Shown here: in pieces, positions 55,022 through 62,865 of the stretch
Layout: each line of letters begins with the position of its first letter
How positions within the stretch are numbered: position 1 is the stretch's first letter
Assembly (NCBI RefSeq): GCF_913566895.1
Contig: NZ_CAJYCN010000010.1
Span: 35,448 to 99,447, forward strand
Source of the DNA: Listeria ilorinensis
GTDB taxonomy: Bacteria > Bacillota > Bacilli > Lactobacillales > Listeriaceae
Reading direction: 5' to 3'
Length of the DNA: 64,000 nt
Program-made: the position numbers and the translations under genes
Notes under the pieces: model-generated
Databases searched by the model: none
What the model was told of the DNA's origin: nothing
The model's input: the letters and a program-made list of their open reading frames with translations, nothing else

Positions 55022-57328
55022 ATGAACAATGATAACAAGGGAAAAAAAGGGAAAAAACATTTTACAATACCAGATAACGAAGTACAGCGAGAAGATGCTA
55101 AACGAACAGCTATTCCGGAACCAGTTGAGATTGATTTTAGAGAACACGGCGAAAAAATTGGTGAAGGTCTTTTATCAATAAAAGAAAGAAATATCCCTAA
55201 ACATAACATACTTTCTGACGATTTACTTTTTTTTCAAGTTGAACTTCCAGACGATAAAATTGTCGATTCCCGAGGAGACTATGAAAGGATTTTTACTGAT
55301 AATAAAATAAATATTAATGCTATCAGAGAGTCCCATAAAGCCATCGTTTCAATAAAAAAAGATGATATGATTGCTTTGGAAGAAAGTGTAGTAAAATATA
55401 CGCAAGGAACAGCACCTAAAAGTTCTTTTTGGCAATATATTGATGAAATATCGCCAATAGATATCCACGACAAAAAAAGTAAAAAGCTGGATTACTTACA
55501 AAATAACGAAAACAATAATAATATAATCGACGCACAAATCACTGTTGTTCCAAAGTTAAATGACAAACAATATGCAAAAATATTGCCTCATCTAATCACT
55601 CTAATAGAAAGCTTTGATGGAGATATAGAAAGCGATGGAATTTATTATCTAGCAGACCGTACACCTGTTTTACATGCTTACCTACCTTCTAGTGCAGTAA
55701 ATGATTTGATTGAACAAGAGGTCGTATTAGATATTGATATCACTCACAAATATAATGGAAGTCATCAAATTACCAAAAACGGACAAAATGTGGCAGATTT
55801 TGATTTTGATTCTGACAATCTGGATGATCTTCCGCTTGTTTGTGTTTTGGATGATGGTGTGTCTTTCCCTGATAATATTTCTGCCTCAATAGCTGGTAGA
55901 TGGACTGCACCTGATATTAACTATAATACTTCTGCTCATGGTACAAAAGTGGCTAGTAGAATCATATTTGGAGAAAATTTAGCTGAACAGACAAGTAATC
56001 AATTACTTATACCTAAGGCTAGAATAATTGACGCAGTAATATCTGATGGAAATACTGTGACTGAGTCAAAAATAATTTCAAGAATCAGAAAAGCTGTACA
56101 GGAAATAAAGCATATCACTACAACATTTTGTTTAGCTTTTAACGATAACTCTTCCTCTATTTTTGGTGAAAAATCAGTAAGCAAATTAGCTTTTGAATTA
56201 GATGTTATATCTTATAAAGAAGGTGTCAATTTTGTTGTATCAATGGGTAATCACGAATTATGGAGAACCGTAAATGACATTAACGACATTTATGAACATG
56301 ATGATGCTCGTCTAGCCTCACCAGCTGAAAGCCTTCATTCATTATCAATAGGTTCAATCACAAAAGATGAGCATCCAGACAGCATATCTAACAAGAATGC
56401 GTTGTCTCCTTTCAGTAGAGTTGGATATGGTTTTGCAAATTCATATAAACCAGATCTAGTTTATCCTGGGGGAAATGTGTGCAAACAAAATACACGGTGC
56501 TTCATCCCAAGAACTTCTGTTATGTTTGTCATTAATTCAGACGGTTATGTCTCATTAGATTTTGGCACAAGTTTTTCCGCACCTTTAGCAGCATTCGATT
56601 TAAGTTCGTTACAACAATCCGTTATCGAGTATCTAAATGGTATAGGAGATACTGATAATTTGGATAGAAAAGCAACTTTTATCTCTAGAGGATTGCTTAG
56701 TCATCACGCTAAATCTATAGATAATATGTCCGATGCAACTACAGAAGAGTACAATAAAGTATATGGTTGTGGCTATGGAAATTTAGATAGCGCAAAAGAG
56801 TCATTTGCATCTAAACCTACTTATGTTAGATATGGAAAAATGAACAGGAAAACAAAAGAAAAAGTTAGATTTCTAATTCCTGCGGTTTTATCAGATAAAA
56901 GAAAAAATGGCGAGAAGCTAGCAAAAGTTACAGTAACATGCTTATCTATTTCTCCAGTGGATATTAGTAAAGGTAGCGAATACTTAAGAGCGTATATAGA
57001 TACTTCGTTACATATGCTTAATTCAAATTCTAAATTGGTTACCAAAAACCCTTCTCAAAAAAACGGTAGAAAAAAATGGAGTAACTTACATCATTTTTCT
57101 CAAGAGTTTAATGTTTTTGATTCTGGCGACTGGCAATTGTGGTTAGAATTATATACAAAACCAGAAATTCCAGATGAAGAAGAAATTGAATATGTACTAA
57201 TAATAACAATCGAAAGTCTGTATGAAAATGAAGAATTAGATCTTTATGGTGAAATTGAAGCCACTAATAGATTCAATATTCTCCATGAAATCTCTATAGA
57301 TATCGGTACAGCTGAGGAGGATGAATAA
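55022..57328 (+). CDS. Subtilisin-like S8 serine protease of an IetAS-like defence operon
   Basis: A 768-residue cytoplasmic protein without a signal peptide. The catalytic triad is complete: Asp277 in VCVLDDGVS, His306 in SAHGTKVAS and Ser517 in FGTSFSAP. The oxyanion asparagine is in SMGNHE. Residues 1-265 form an N-terminal region and 600-768 a C-terminal beta-rich domain. This is the IetS layout: a large intracellular subtilase beside an AAA+ ATPase. By analogy the ATPase restrains or loads the protease, which would act on cell or phage proteins after infection. Its stop codon overlaps the start of the third gene (TAATG). Confidence 0.87.
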   Translation: MNNDNKGKKGKKHFTIPDNEVQREDAKRTAIPEPVEIDFREHGEKIGEGLLSIKERNIPKHNILSDDLLFFQVELPDDKIVDSRGDYERIFTDNKININAIRESHKAIVSIKKDDMIALEESVVKYTQGTAPKSSFWQYIDEISPIDIHDKKSKKLDYLQNNENNNNIIDAQITVVPKLNDKQYAKILPHLITLIESFDGDIESDGIYYLADRTPVLHAYLPSSAVNDLIEQEVVLDIDITHKYNGSHQITKNGQNVADFDFDSDNLDDLPLVCVLDDGVSFPDNISASIAGRWTAPDINYNTSAHGTKVASRIIFGENLAEQTSNQLLIPKARIIDAVISDGNTVTESKIISRIRKAVQEIKHITTTFCLAFNDNSSSIFGEKSVSKLAFELDVISYKEGVNFVVSMGNHELWRTVNDINDIYEHDDARLASPAESLHSLSIGSITKDEHPDSISNKNALSPFSRVGYGFANSYKPDLVYPGGNVCKQNTRCFIPRTSVMFVINSDGYVSLDFGTSFSAPLAAFDLSSLQQSVIEYLNGIGDTDNLDRKATFISRGLLSHHAKSIDNMSDATTEEYNKVYGCGYGNLDSAKESFASKPTYVRYGKMNRKTKEKVRFLIPAVLSDKRKNGEKLAKVTVTCLSISPVDISKGSEYLRAYIDTSLHMLNSNSKLVTKNPSQKNGRKKWSNLHHFSQEFNVFDSGDWQLWLELYTKPEIPDEEEIEYVLIITIESLYENEELDLYGEIEATNRFNILHEISIDIGTAEEDE

Positions 57329-57600
57329 TGAAAAAATTTGAAATATTAATGCCTGTAAAAAAAGACGAAATCCAAATAGAGAAAAAATATGGGGGTTCAA
57401 GCGGAATAGGAGCAAATTTTGCAAGTACAGCAATTGATTTTAATGAAGTTACAAGCTTTATAGAGAGTCTAGGATCATATGAACTAGATAATATTGAGTT
57501 AAACTTAGAAGCTGCTGTTGAAACAAATGGGATCACAAAACTATTTGTTGGTGCTTCTGGAACCGCAGGGGTAAAAGTGACTATTAAAAAGAAAAACTAA
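57328..57600 (+). CDS. Small third gene of the ATPase/protease operon (Pepco-like)
   Basis: A 90-residue protein with no membrane segment. It has a short N-terminal beta strand (KFEILMPVKKDE), a Gly/Ser-rich link, a helix region (TSFIESLGSYELDNIEL) and an alternating C-terminal end KLFVGASGTAGVKVTIKKK. The last part resembles the small peptidase-co-occurring (Pepco) and Trypco-type domains from predicted conflict systems, where they link proteases to sensors. I base this on pattern memory only. It shares one base with the protease stop codon and is followed by a strong terminator, so it is clearly the third member of the operon. The two-gene IetAS systems I know lack it. Confidence 0.7.
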   Translation: MKKFEILMPVKKDEIQIEKKYGGSSGIGANFASTAIDFNEVTSFIESLGSYELDNIELNLEAAVETNGITKLFVGASGTAGVKVTIKKKN

Positions 57601-57670
57601 TCTTATTGTTTTTTATGTGACGGAATATCCATTCAATTTAGAAATACTTCATCACTCTAATAAGCATTCT

Positions 57671-57716
57671 AAAAGGACTGGAAAATGAACTCTATAAGTT
57701 ATTTTCTAGTCCTTTT
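57671..57716 (+). terminator. Terminator of the ATPase/protease operon
   Basis: AAAAGGACTGGAAAAT (57671-57686) pairs with ATTTTCTAGTCCTTTT (57701-57716) with one G-T pair; the T-run is part of the stem end. It lies 70 bp after the third gene. Confidence 0.85.
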
Positions 57717-57807
57717 AACTTTGATTAATTGAAAATACTACAATTATTATTTAGAAATGCATTTTAAGTTAAAAATTTTTCTAAATTTGGATTAATTTTT
57801 CTTTCTA

Positions 57808-58339
57808 TTAGATATGTCCATTTAGAGCTGATATTCTTTCACAACACCTTTTATAAGCTGCTTCCCCCATTAAAAGTCTTGTTTTTTCAAGATTAGGCGG
57901 TTGAGCATTACTTTTGGTAGTATGATAAATCCAACCACAAAAATGCACTTTGTCTGCTTCCTCTACATCTCTTTTATATCGAAGAATGTTACTGCTGTTT
58001 ACTTTTTCTGTATTTCTATACTCGGGTACGTTGTTATTAACAAAACTCAAGAAGTCGTTGGGCGTAAATTTATGATTAGGATCATACTGAATATTGAATA
58101 TCTCTATCAATTTCCGATAAAGTTCTTTAGCAAAAAAAATTAACCTCAAAATCTTGATTCATCTCTAGCTCAAAATACTCATTGGTACCTTGAATACCCA
58201 AAATTAAATGAAATGGTTCAATGTCAGCTAGAAATAGAACATATGCTCTAACTTCATTATACTCTATTGTAAAGCTCTGTTTTTTCTCGCCCACTTGATT
58301 CATAGCAATAAATAATGGTTCAAAATTTTCTAATCTCAC
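57808..58339 (-). pseudogene. DUF6037-like protein gene broken by a frameshift at A8
   Basis: Two overlapping minus-strand frames make one protein. Residues 1-68 are in 58127-58339 (MRLENFEPLFIAMNQVG, then FEVN). The remainder is in 57808-58149 (AKELYRKLIEIFNIQYDPNH to ERISALNGHI). They join if one base is added or removed in the run of eight A (plus strand 58132-58139). The combined protein of about 175 residues matches my memory of DUF6037, a family found in accessory regions, with no function known to me. A run of eight identical bases is also a place for sequencing errors or slippage, so the gene may be intact in some cells. Confidence 0.65.
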
Positions 58340-58512
58340 AAATCACCTCCCAAAATAGTCTAATTTTTCTCAGCAAATTTATTCTATCATGTTCCATACC
58401 ATTTGAATAAAACTTTTAGTAAAAATAAGTTGAATCAAAAACCCTGTTCCCACCAATCAGAAGTCCCTCGCTTAACTAAAAAAACAAAATAACTCAAGGA
58501 GGAAAGGAAATA

Positions 58513-58849
58513 ATGGCAACTATATATAAAAAACACAAACTAGCCAGCTATCTCGCACTGATAATAATGCTAGTTTTTTTGTAATTCCTATAACTTACCG
58601 TTAACTATACAAGGATTGCTGATTACGTTTCTACTTGGTATTTAGCGAATCTAGCTGGTCTTCACTGGAGAGAACATGATTAAAGCAGAGAACAAACCTG
58701 CCTTCTGTATTGAACATGGTACCATTTTGAACGGTGGTTCTGGTTTTGATCCATCAGAATTTACAGTAGGAGGGGGTTTTGTTATAAAAAAGCGACCTAT
58801 TCAAGAGAATAGATCGACTCGTTATTCCTATTTAGTTTATGTAGAATAG
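58513..58849 (+). pseudogene. Remnant of a surface adhesin with a thioester-like domain
   Basis: A strong AAGGAGGAAAGG precedes an ATG at 58513 encoding a signal-peptide-like MATIYKKHKLASYLALIIML, which stops after 23 codons (58584). About 90 bp later a frame at 58676-58849 reads NKPAFCIEHGTILNGGSGFD, which resembles the cysteine-containing thioester motif of Gram-positive adhesins, then ends at the terminator-like hairpin. Signal sequence and domain fit a single gene with large deletions. Only a fragment of the original protein is left. Confidence 0.5.
58791..58816 (-). terminator. Terminator of the pseudo-immunity gene
   Basis: On the minus strand CGATCTATTC pairs with GAATAGGTCG and is followed by CTTTTTT. 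A related hairpin occurs at 62482-62510. Confidence 0.65.
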
Positions 58850-59129
58850 ACAGAGGATTTATGCTGAATATTGTCTTGTTAGCATAAGCTGATTCTTCTA
58901 GCTCAGTCTTTATTGAATTCTGTTTTACTTTGTTAATATTAAAATGCTCTAACTAACTAGTAGCAAGAGAAACATCCTCTATTAACCAAGACGATTCTTC
59001 ATACCAGCCTTCCAAATTAAAATATGCTTCTAATATACCGCTTTTTTCTACATCGCACTCTAGCAAATTATCTAAAATTGTTTCGAAATAGCTATTCCAG
59101 TAGAGTAGATACTATATTTCATAACTCAT
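58797..59129 (-). pseudogene. Immunity-type gene with two in-frame TAG codons
   Basis: From the ATG at 59129 the frame reads MSYEI, a TAG (59112-59114), then YLLYWNSYFETILDNLL and GWYEESSWLIEDVSLATS. A second TAG (58953-58955) follows, then LEHFNINKVKQNSIKTELEE and HKLNRNN, to a stop at 58797. The frame is otherwise open for 111 codons, so this is a recently broken gene and not random DNA. The small acidic protein and the position near toxin-immunity debris suggest an immunity protein. A second decayed copy of its 3' end lies at 61925-61980. Confidence 0.55.
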
Positions 59130-59267
59130 ATTAGTGGTATAATTCAATAGGGGATTTGAAGCCAACTTCATCAAAAAAGATATTTCAAATAAAAAGCTGT
59201 TACCATTATACTGTTAATATCTGCCTGGCAAAGTATATAAGATATTTTATTAAGGAGGACCTTCCAT

Positions 59268-60235
59268 ATGAAGGTTTATTCTGATCCGCTTTATGGTGAG
59301 TACATACTAGAGAGTATTTTAGTTGATTTAATTAATTCAGCACCAGTGCAAAGACTTAAAAAAATTCATCAGGGTGGTGCTAGTTACTTGGTAAACCCTA
59401 AATGGAACTTAACTCGCTATGAGCATTCAATCGGAGTTATGCTTTTAATTAGAAAGCTTGGTGGTGCTCTTGAGGAGCAAATAGCTGGATTACTACATGA
59501 TGTTTCCCATACTGCATTTTCTCATGTGATTGATTTAAGTTTAGATGGTGATGATTATCATGACAAGATCTTTAATAAAGTAGTTTTTGATTCTGAGATA
59601 CCTTATATACTACAAAAGTATAATTATAGTGTGAAAAACTTACTTTCTCAAAAATGGCCTTTACTTGATATGGGAGCTCCATTTTTAAGTGCAGATAGAA
59701 TCGATTATACATTACGTGATATGTACACATATCAAAATATCTCACTCGAACAATGTCATAATTTTATCGACAGTCTAATAGTAAAGGAAGCATATATAGT
59801 CAGTAATTCTCTGAATCAGTGTATCTGATTTGTCAGAGTATATAAGAAAGAAGTTATAGATTTCTTTTACGATCCACTTAATGTATACGGTTATGAACTT
59901 CTTTCAAGAGCACTTAAAATTGGATTGGAAAAGAAGATCATCTCATATAATGATCTTCTAAAAACTGATGAGGAAATAATATTGTTACTATCATCATCAA
60001 AAAATGACGACATACAACATTTGCTAGGAAAAATAAATAAACAGATTTTGATTACTTACGATTCCGTAAACTTTGACATTCATCAACAAAGAAAATTCGA
60101 TTTGTAGATCCCTTGGTAATTATTGATAATAAAGTGAATAAAGCATCTCATTTCTCATCCGAAATTTCAGAAATCAACGCTAACATACTGAATTTCTCCA
60201 AAGTCGGTATCTACTTAAAAATCATAAATTATTAA
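59268..60235 (+). pseudogene. HD-domain phosphohydrolase, interrupted by a stop and a frameshift
   Basis: AAGGAGG precedes the ATG at 59268. The first 186 codons encode an HD domain: RYEHSIGVMLLIRKLGG, LLHDVSHTAFSH (the HD pair) and a later SADRIDYTL with the last metal Asp. A TGA (59826-59828) interrupts the frame, which then continues as FVRVYKKEVIDFFYDPLN in the same phase. Near 60090 an A-run slip moves it to another frame (RFVDPLVIIDNK), which ends at 60235. The intact protein would have about 320 residues and resembles dGTPase/SAMHD1-like or nucleotide-cleaving HD enzymes. As it stands it would make only the first 186 residues. Confidence 0.75.
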
Positions 60236-60415
60236 GACTCTTCCAAAGGTTCTGATTCTTATAAGTTTTATCAACTGTCACTTCAGTCCTTATCCATCTA
60301 GGAGAAGCAAATCTCTTTGCATCCTCTTCACAAGAAAATTTAATTTCTATAATTCTCATATTCATCATATGAAAATTCATTACCTTCAAAAATGAATAGC
60401 TGTTTCAAGCAAGAA
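60222..60415 (-). pseudogene. C-terminal fragment of a CYTH-like protein
   Basis: On the minus strand one frame reads FEGNEFSYDEYENY and the next, from about 60359, reads IIEIKFSCEEDAKRFASP and TEVTVDKTYKNQNLWK, ending at 60222. The pattern of an acidic strand, a P-W element, EVT-D-Y-N and a final L resembles the end of CYTH (triphosphate tunnel) enzymes. The frame shift and absence of the N-terminal two-thirds mark it as debris. It faces and slightly overlaps the end of the HD gene. Confidence 0.45.
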
Positions 60416-60654
60416 TAGATTGATTTAATAATATTTTTTATAGCAAATCATCATGTATGACATCTCTTCCTAGAATTAAGTCTTATCTAGTAAATTCAAA
60501 CATAAACTTTTTCGATAATAGGTAGAGATGCCCACCATTTTTGATAACATACTAAATGTCAGTTATGTACAGGATATTTAGTAACGGCTTCAAAACGGGC
60601 CATCATTTTTAAGTTTCTTTTTATTCAGATTAACAGCTCCTATCAGAGATATCT
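60236..60654. other. Gap with CYTH debris and nothing else recognised
   Basis: After the CYTH-like fragment (to about 60415) the sequence from 60416 to 60654 is A+T rich, with stops in all frames and no clear signal. No promoter or terminator can be supported. Confidence 0.4.
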
Positions 60655-61002
60655 TTATTCAAATCCTTTATAGGCTAAAAATTTGTCAGGAATTCGCATC
60701 TCAATTTCTTGCTGAAGGCCTTGAAAAAATCCAGTTAAATCTGAGTCTGCTTCTTCATACCACTTTTGACTGTTATCTAGATCAATTGAATATTGGCTTT
60801 GAATCAAACTACATCCAATAGCACCACGATTATAGCTAAATGTTACAATAAAATAATCATACATAACAAAAGTAATATTAAACATCATGGAGAGTGTCTC
60901 TGTTGCATTCGCAATTGTAAAAGTACCAATTTGTTTTCCAAAATACTCTTTGAATCGATCTGAAATATCTGAAGCTAATAGCCCTGCCTTATTTAATTCC
61001 AT
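60655..61002 (-). CDS. Immunity-type protein, paralogue of the 61267-61611 gene
   Basis: A 115-residue protein. The start at 61002 (ATG) is preferred to the TTG at 61023 by comparison with its paralogue. It shares with the next immunity gene the pattern MMFNITFVMYDYF, SYNRGAIGCSL, YSIDLDNSQKWYEEAD and the end EIEMRIPDKFLAYKG. It starts 14 bp inside the end of a toxin-tail fragment, the same arrangement as in the other copy. It is soluble and acidic, as expected for a protein that binds a basic toxin. Which toxin it neutralises is inferred only from that adjacency. Confidence 0.7.
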   Translation of the reverse strand: MELNKAGLLASDISDRFKEYFGKQIGTFTIANATETLSMMFNITFVMYDYFIVTFSYNRGAIGCSLIQSQYSIDLDNSQKWYEEADSDLTGFFQGLQQEIEMRIPDKFLAYKGFE

Positions 61003-61114
61003 ACCATATACCGTCTTTCTCAATTAATTTATTATAATCATGTTCTTTTTGTAAATACTCCCATTCTGCATGTAAATAACTATCTTTATATTCTTGACAT
61101 CGATTAGTTGATTG
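60989..61114 (-). pseudogene. Toxin C-terminal tail fragment 2
   Basis: A frame open between stops encodes EYKDSYLHAEWEYLQKEH and IEKDGIWYGIK, aligning with the end of toxin tail 1 (YRNSYLADEWNYLKEKYGY, then IEEDGMWYAE). Only the last 40 residues remain. It overlaps the start of the immunity gene at 61002. Confidence 0.65.
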
Positions 61115-61132
61115 CTACTTTTTATGACCTCA

Positions 61133-61249
61133 TTAGTACATCGTATCTGCATAGCTTACAAAACCACCAACAAGCATTTCTCCCTCAACTTTGATAGTTT
61201 TTCCGTTCCACTCTATTTTGATATACGAATTTGTTCCTGTAATTTTCAT
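61133..61249 (-). pseudogene. Short Imm74-like fragment
   Basis: ATG at 61249 begins a 38-codon frame MKITGTNSYIKIEWNGKTIK, then VEGEMLVGGFVSY. This looks like the first half of the Imm74 immunity family as I remember it, which is longer. It has no following partner domain, so it is probably a truncated immunity gene left between two toxin-tail/immunity pairs. Confidence 0.4.
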
Positions 61250-61266
61250 CTTCTTTTTCTTTTCAT

Positions 61267-61611
61267 CTATTTCCAGCCTTTATATCTTAGAAATTTATCA
61301 GGAATTCGGATCTCGATTTCTTGCTGGATATCTCGACAATATTTCTTAAAATCTGCTTTATCAAACCACTGTTGTGATGATTCTAAATCTATACCATAAT
61401 TCCCTGTTTCTATACAACAGCCAAAACTTCCTCTATCATAATTAAAGAGTACATTAAAATACGAATACGCAGTAAATCGGATAGAGAACATTGTGTAAGG
61501 AGTATCCGTTAAATTGAAAATGACATACCCGTCAAATTTCTTTCCAAAATGCTGCTCAAAATTATCTATCACTAGTTTCGCTGTTTCTTTTGCAGTTAGA
61601 TTATTCTGCAT
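61267..61611 (-). CDS. Immunity-type protein overlapping toxin tail 1
   Basis: A 114-residue soluble protein. The ATG at 61611 is used because it overlaps the toxin-tail stop by 11 bp, the same layout as the paralogue at 60655. Conserved features are MFSIRFTAYSYFNVLFNYDR, GCCIETGNYGIDLESSQQW and the end EIEIRIPDKFLRYKGWK. About half of the residues match the paralogue by eye. The role is inferred from position after a toxin tail. Confidence 0.75.
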   Translation of the reverse strand: MQNNLTAKETAKLVIDNFEQHFGKKFDGYVIFNLTDTPYTMFSIRFTAYSYFNVLFNYDRGSFGCCIETGNYGIDLESSQQWFDKADFKKYCRDIQQEIEIRIPDKFLRYKGWK

Positions 61612-61927
61612 ACCACATACCATCCTCTTCAATAATATATTTATAGCCATATTTTTCTTTTAAGTAATTCCATTCATCAGCCAGGTAAGAGTTTCTATAT
61701 GCGGGAAGTTCTGGATTGTGAGAAAAACGAATCTGTTTCCCACTCTTAACCGCATCATCTAATGCTGGCACGTTTAAATACCTAAACATCTCATCGCCTG
61801 TTAATTTATAACCCGTTTGGATATTGTCCCGGCTGCCACCCAAATCAAAGTACATCGAATTTGATCCGGCTTTACCGATATATGAATCAGTACTAGCTTG
61901 TCCCCAGTTAGGTACACCATTTTCCAT
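61601..61927 (-). pseudogene. Toxin C-terminal tail fragment 1 (orphan toxin domain)
   Basis: A 108-codon frame from ATG 61927, preceded by a stop in frame ten codons upstream. The sequence (PNWGQASTDSYIGKAGSN, MYFDLGGS, YKLTGDEMFRYLNVPALDDA, IRFSHNPELP) is like polymorphic-toxin C-terminal domains I have seen at the end of LXG or RHS proteins. It has no N-terminal secretion or LXG part, so it is an orphan cassette, a reservoir for replacing the tail of a full toxin by recombination. It may be expressed as a free protein; no ribosome binding site is evident. Confidence 0.6.
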
Positions 61928-61980
61928 TGATCGATCAATTATTTCTATTTAGTTTGTGCATACGAACCAGAGGATTGTGC
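61925..61980. repeat. Second copy of the pseudo-immunity 3' end
   Basis: The sequence GATCGA..TTATTTCTATTTAGTTTGTG..CAGAGGATT matches 58813-58866 at most positions. It encodes the same end, HKLNRNN, on the minus strand. It shows that a copy of that gene once stood here, just before toxin tail 1. Confidence 0.65.
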
Positions 61981-62046
61981 TAAAATTTCTAGTTTACATA
62001 AAATTTAGTTATAGGAAATCACTTTATTAAAGCTAGTTACTTGTAA

Positions 62047-62406
62047 TTATATATCTAATCTAGATACATTAATTTCTATGAAACTTCCTAGTTGAATATC
62101 TCTTGGTATATTTTCACCAGACAAATCTATCTTGAATTCCCCAATTTGAAGAATCTCATTATCTAATAACTTTCCTACAAGTCTATAGTTATAAAATCCT
62201 TCACTTTTTTCAATTTCAAATACTTCTTGATCTACTTTATAAATATGTACAATACCAAATCCCAGAATTATTTTTCCGAAACTATCTTTTTCTGAAAGAT
62301 TGCATGGATAAGCAAAGCACATTAGCTTATAACTGCCATCAGATAAAACAACATCAGCCTCCATGGCTTCTCTATCTGTCCACTTAATTTCTTTTACAAT
62401 AATCAT
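62047..62406 (-). CDS. Hypothetical immunity-type protein, 119 residues
   Basis: A beta-rich acidic protein with AGAGG 8 bp before its ATG. It opens with MIIVKEIKWTDREAMEADVV, has a hydrophobic core FGKIILGFGIVHIYKV, and ends LGSFIEINVSRLD. No signal peptide or motif I can name. Its position between toxin-tail debris and the LXG toxin gene suggests an immunity protein, but nothing in the sequence proves it. Confidence 0.6.
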   Translation of the reverse strand: MIIVKEIKWTDREAMEADVVLSDGSYKLMCFAYPCNLSEKDSFGKIILGFGIVHIYKVDQEVFEIEKSEGFYNYRLVGKLLDNEILQIGEFKIDLSGENIPRDIQLGSFIEINVSRLDI

Positions 62407-62481
62407 CTTTTCAACCTCTTTATTTCAAACCAAGACTAGGTGCAAGTAAATGCATCATAATGGCTGTCTCAAGGATAAGAA

Positions 62482-62510
62482 ATCGACCTATTCCATATGA
62501 ATAGATCGAT
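62482..62510. terminator. Hairpin between immunity genes
   Basis: ATCGACCTATTC and GAATAGATCGAT form a 12-bp stem (one G-T pair) with a 5-base loop; A and T tracts lie on either side. It resembles the terminator at 58791-58816. Confidence 0.5.
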
Positions 62511-62537
62511 CTAAAAATACCAATAGAAAAAATATGT

Positions 62538-62813
62538 TTATAAACTTGTAAGCTTTATATTAACATCTTCGTCAATTGCTTCCATCACGACAGAAATCAA
62601 ATCCTTTCCATCACTCGTTATATAATTGTTGGCTAAACTTATAATATCCTCACTTATTTGATTTTCCCACGGTAGAGTGTAACACTTAACTTCTGCATCT
62701 CAAACTACTTTCTCTGGTGATAATTGACTAAGCTCTTTTTGAATTTCTGCTAACTCTTTCTTTGCTTCATTTTGGCCTTCAGTCGCTAATAGGCCACTAT
62801 ATAATTTTGTCAT
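62538..62813 (-). pseudogene. Immunity-type gene with an in-frame TGA
   Basis: A frame of 92 codons from ATG 62813 reads MTKLYSGLLATEGQNEAKKE and LSQLSPEKVV, then TGA (62700-62702). It goes on in the same frame with DAEVKCYTLPWENQISED and ends VNIKLTSL. The TGA probably replaces a TGG. It is the second gene behind the LXG toxin gene and would be an immunity protein of about 91 residues if read through. Confidence 0.65.
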
Positions 62814-62865
62814 GTATTAGACTCTTATTAAAGATGATTTTAGCTCATTTAAAACGTTTAGATAT

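Noticed and set aside
53886..57600. Gasdermin-plus-protease system
   Set aside because: The small third protein has no membrane-inserting or hydrophobic region and is far too short for a bacterial gasdermin.
57328..57600. Classical antitoxin for the protease
   Set aside because: The gene lies last and overlaps the protease; nothing in its sequence resembles known antitoxins or subtilisin propeptides, so I kept the Pepco-like comparison only.
58513..58584. Small membrane toxin of a type I toxin-antitoxin pair
   Set aside because: The 23-residue peptide has a strong ribosome site and one membrane span, but the adhesin-type sequence that follows makes a truncated signal peptide more likely; no antisense RNA signal was seen.
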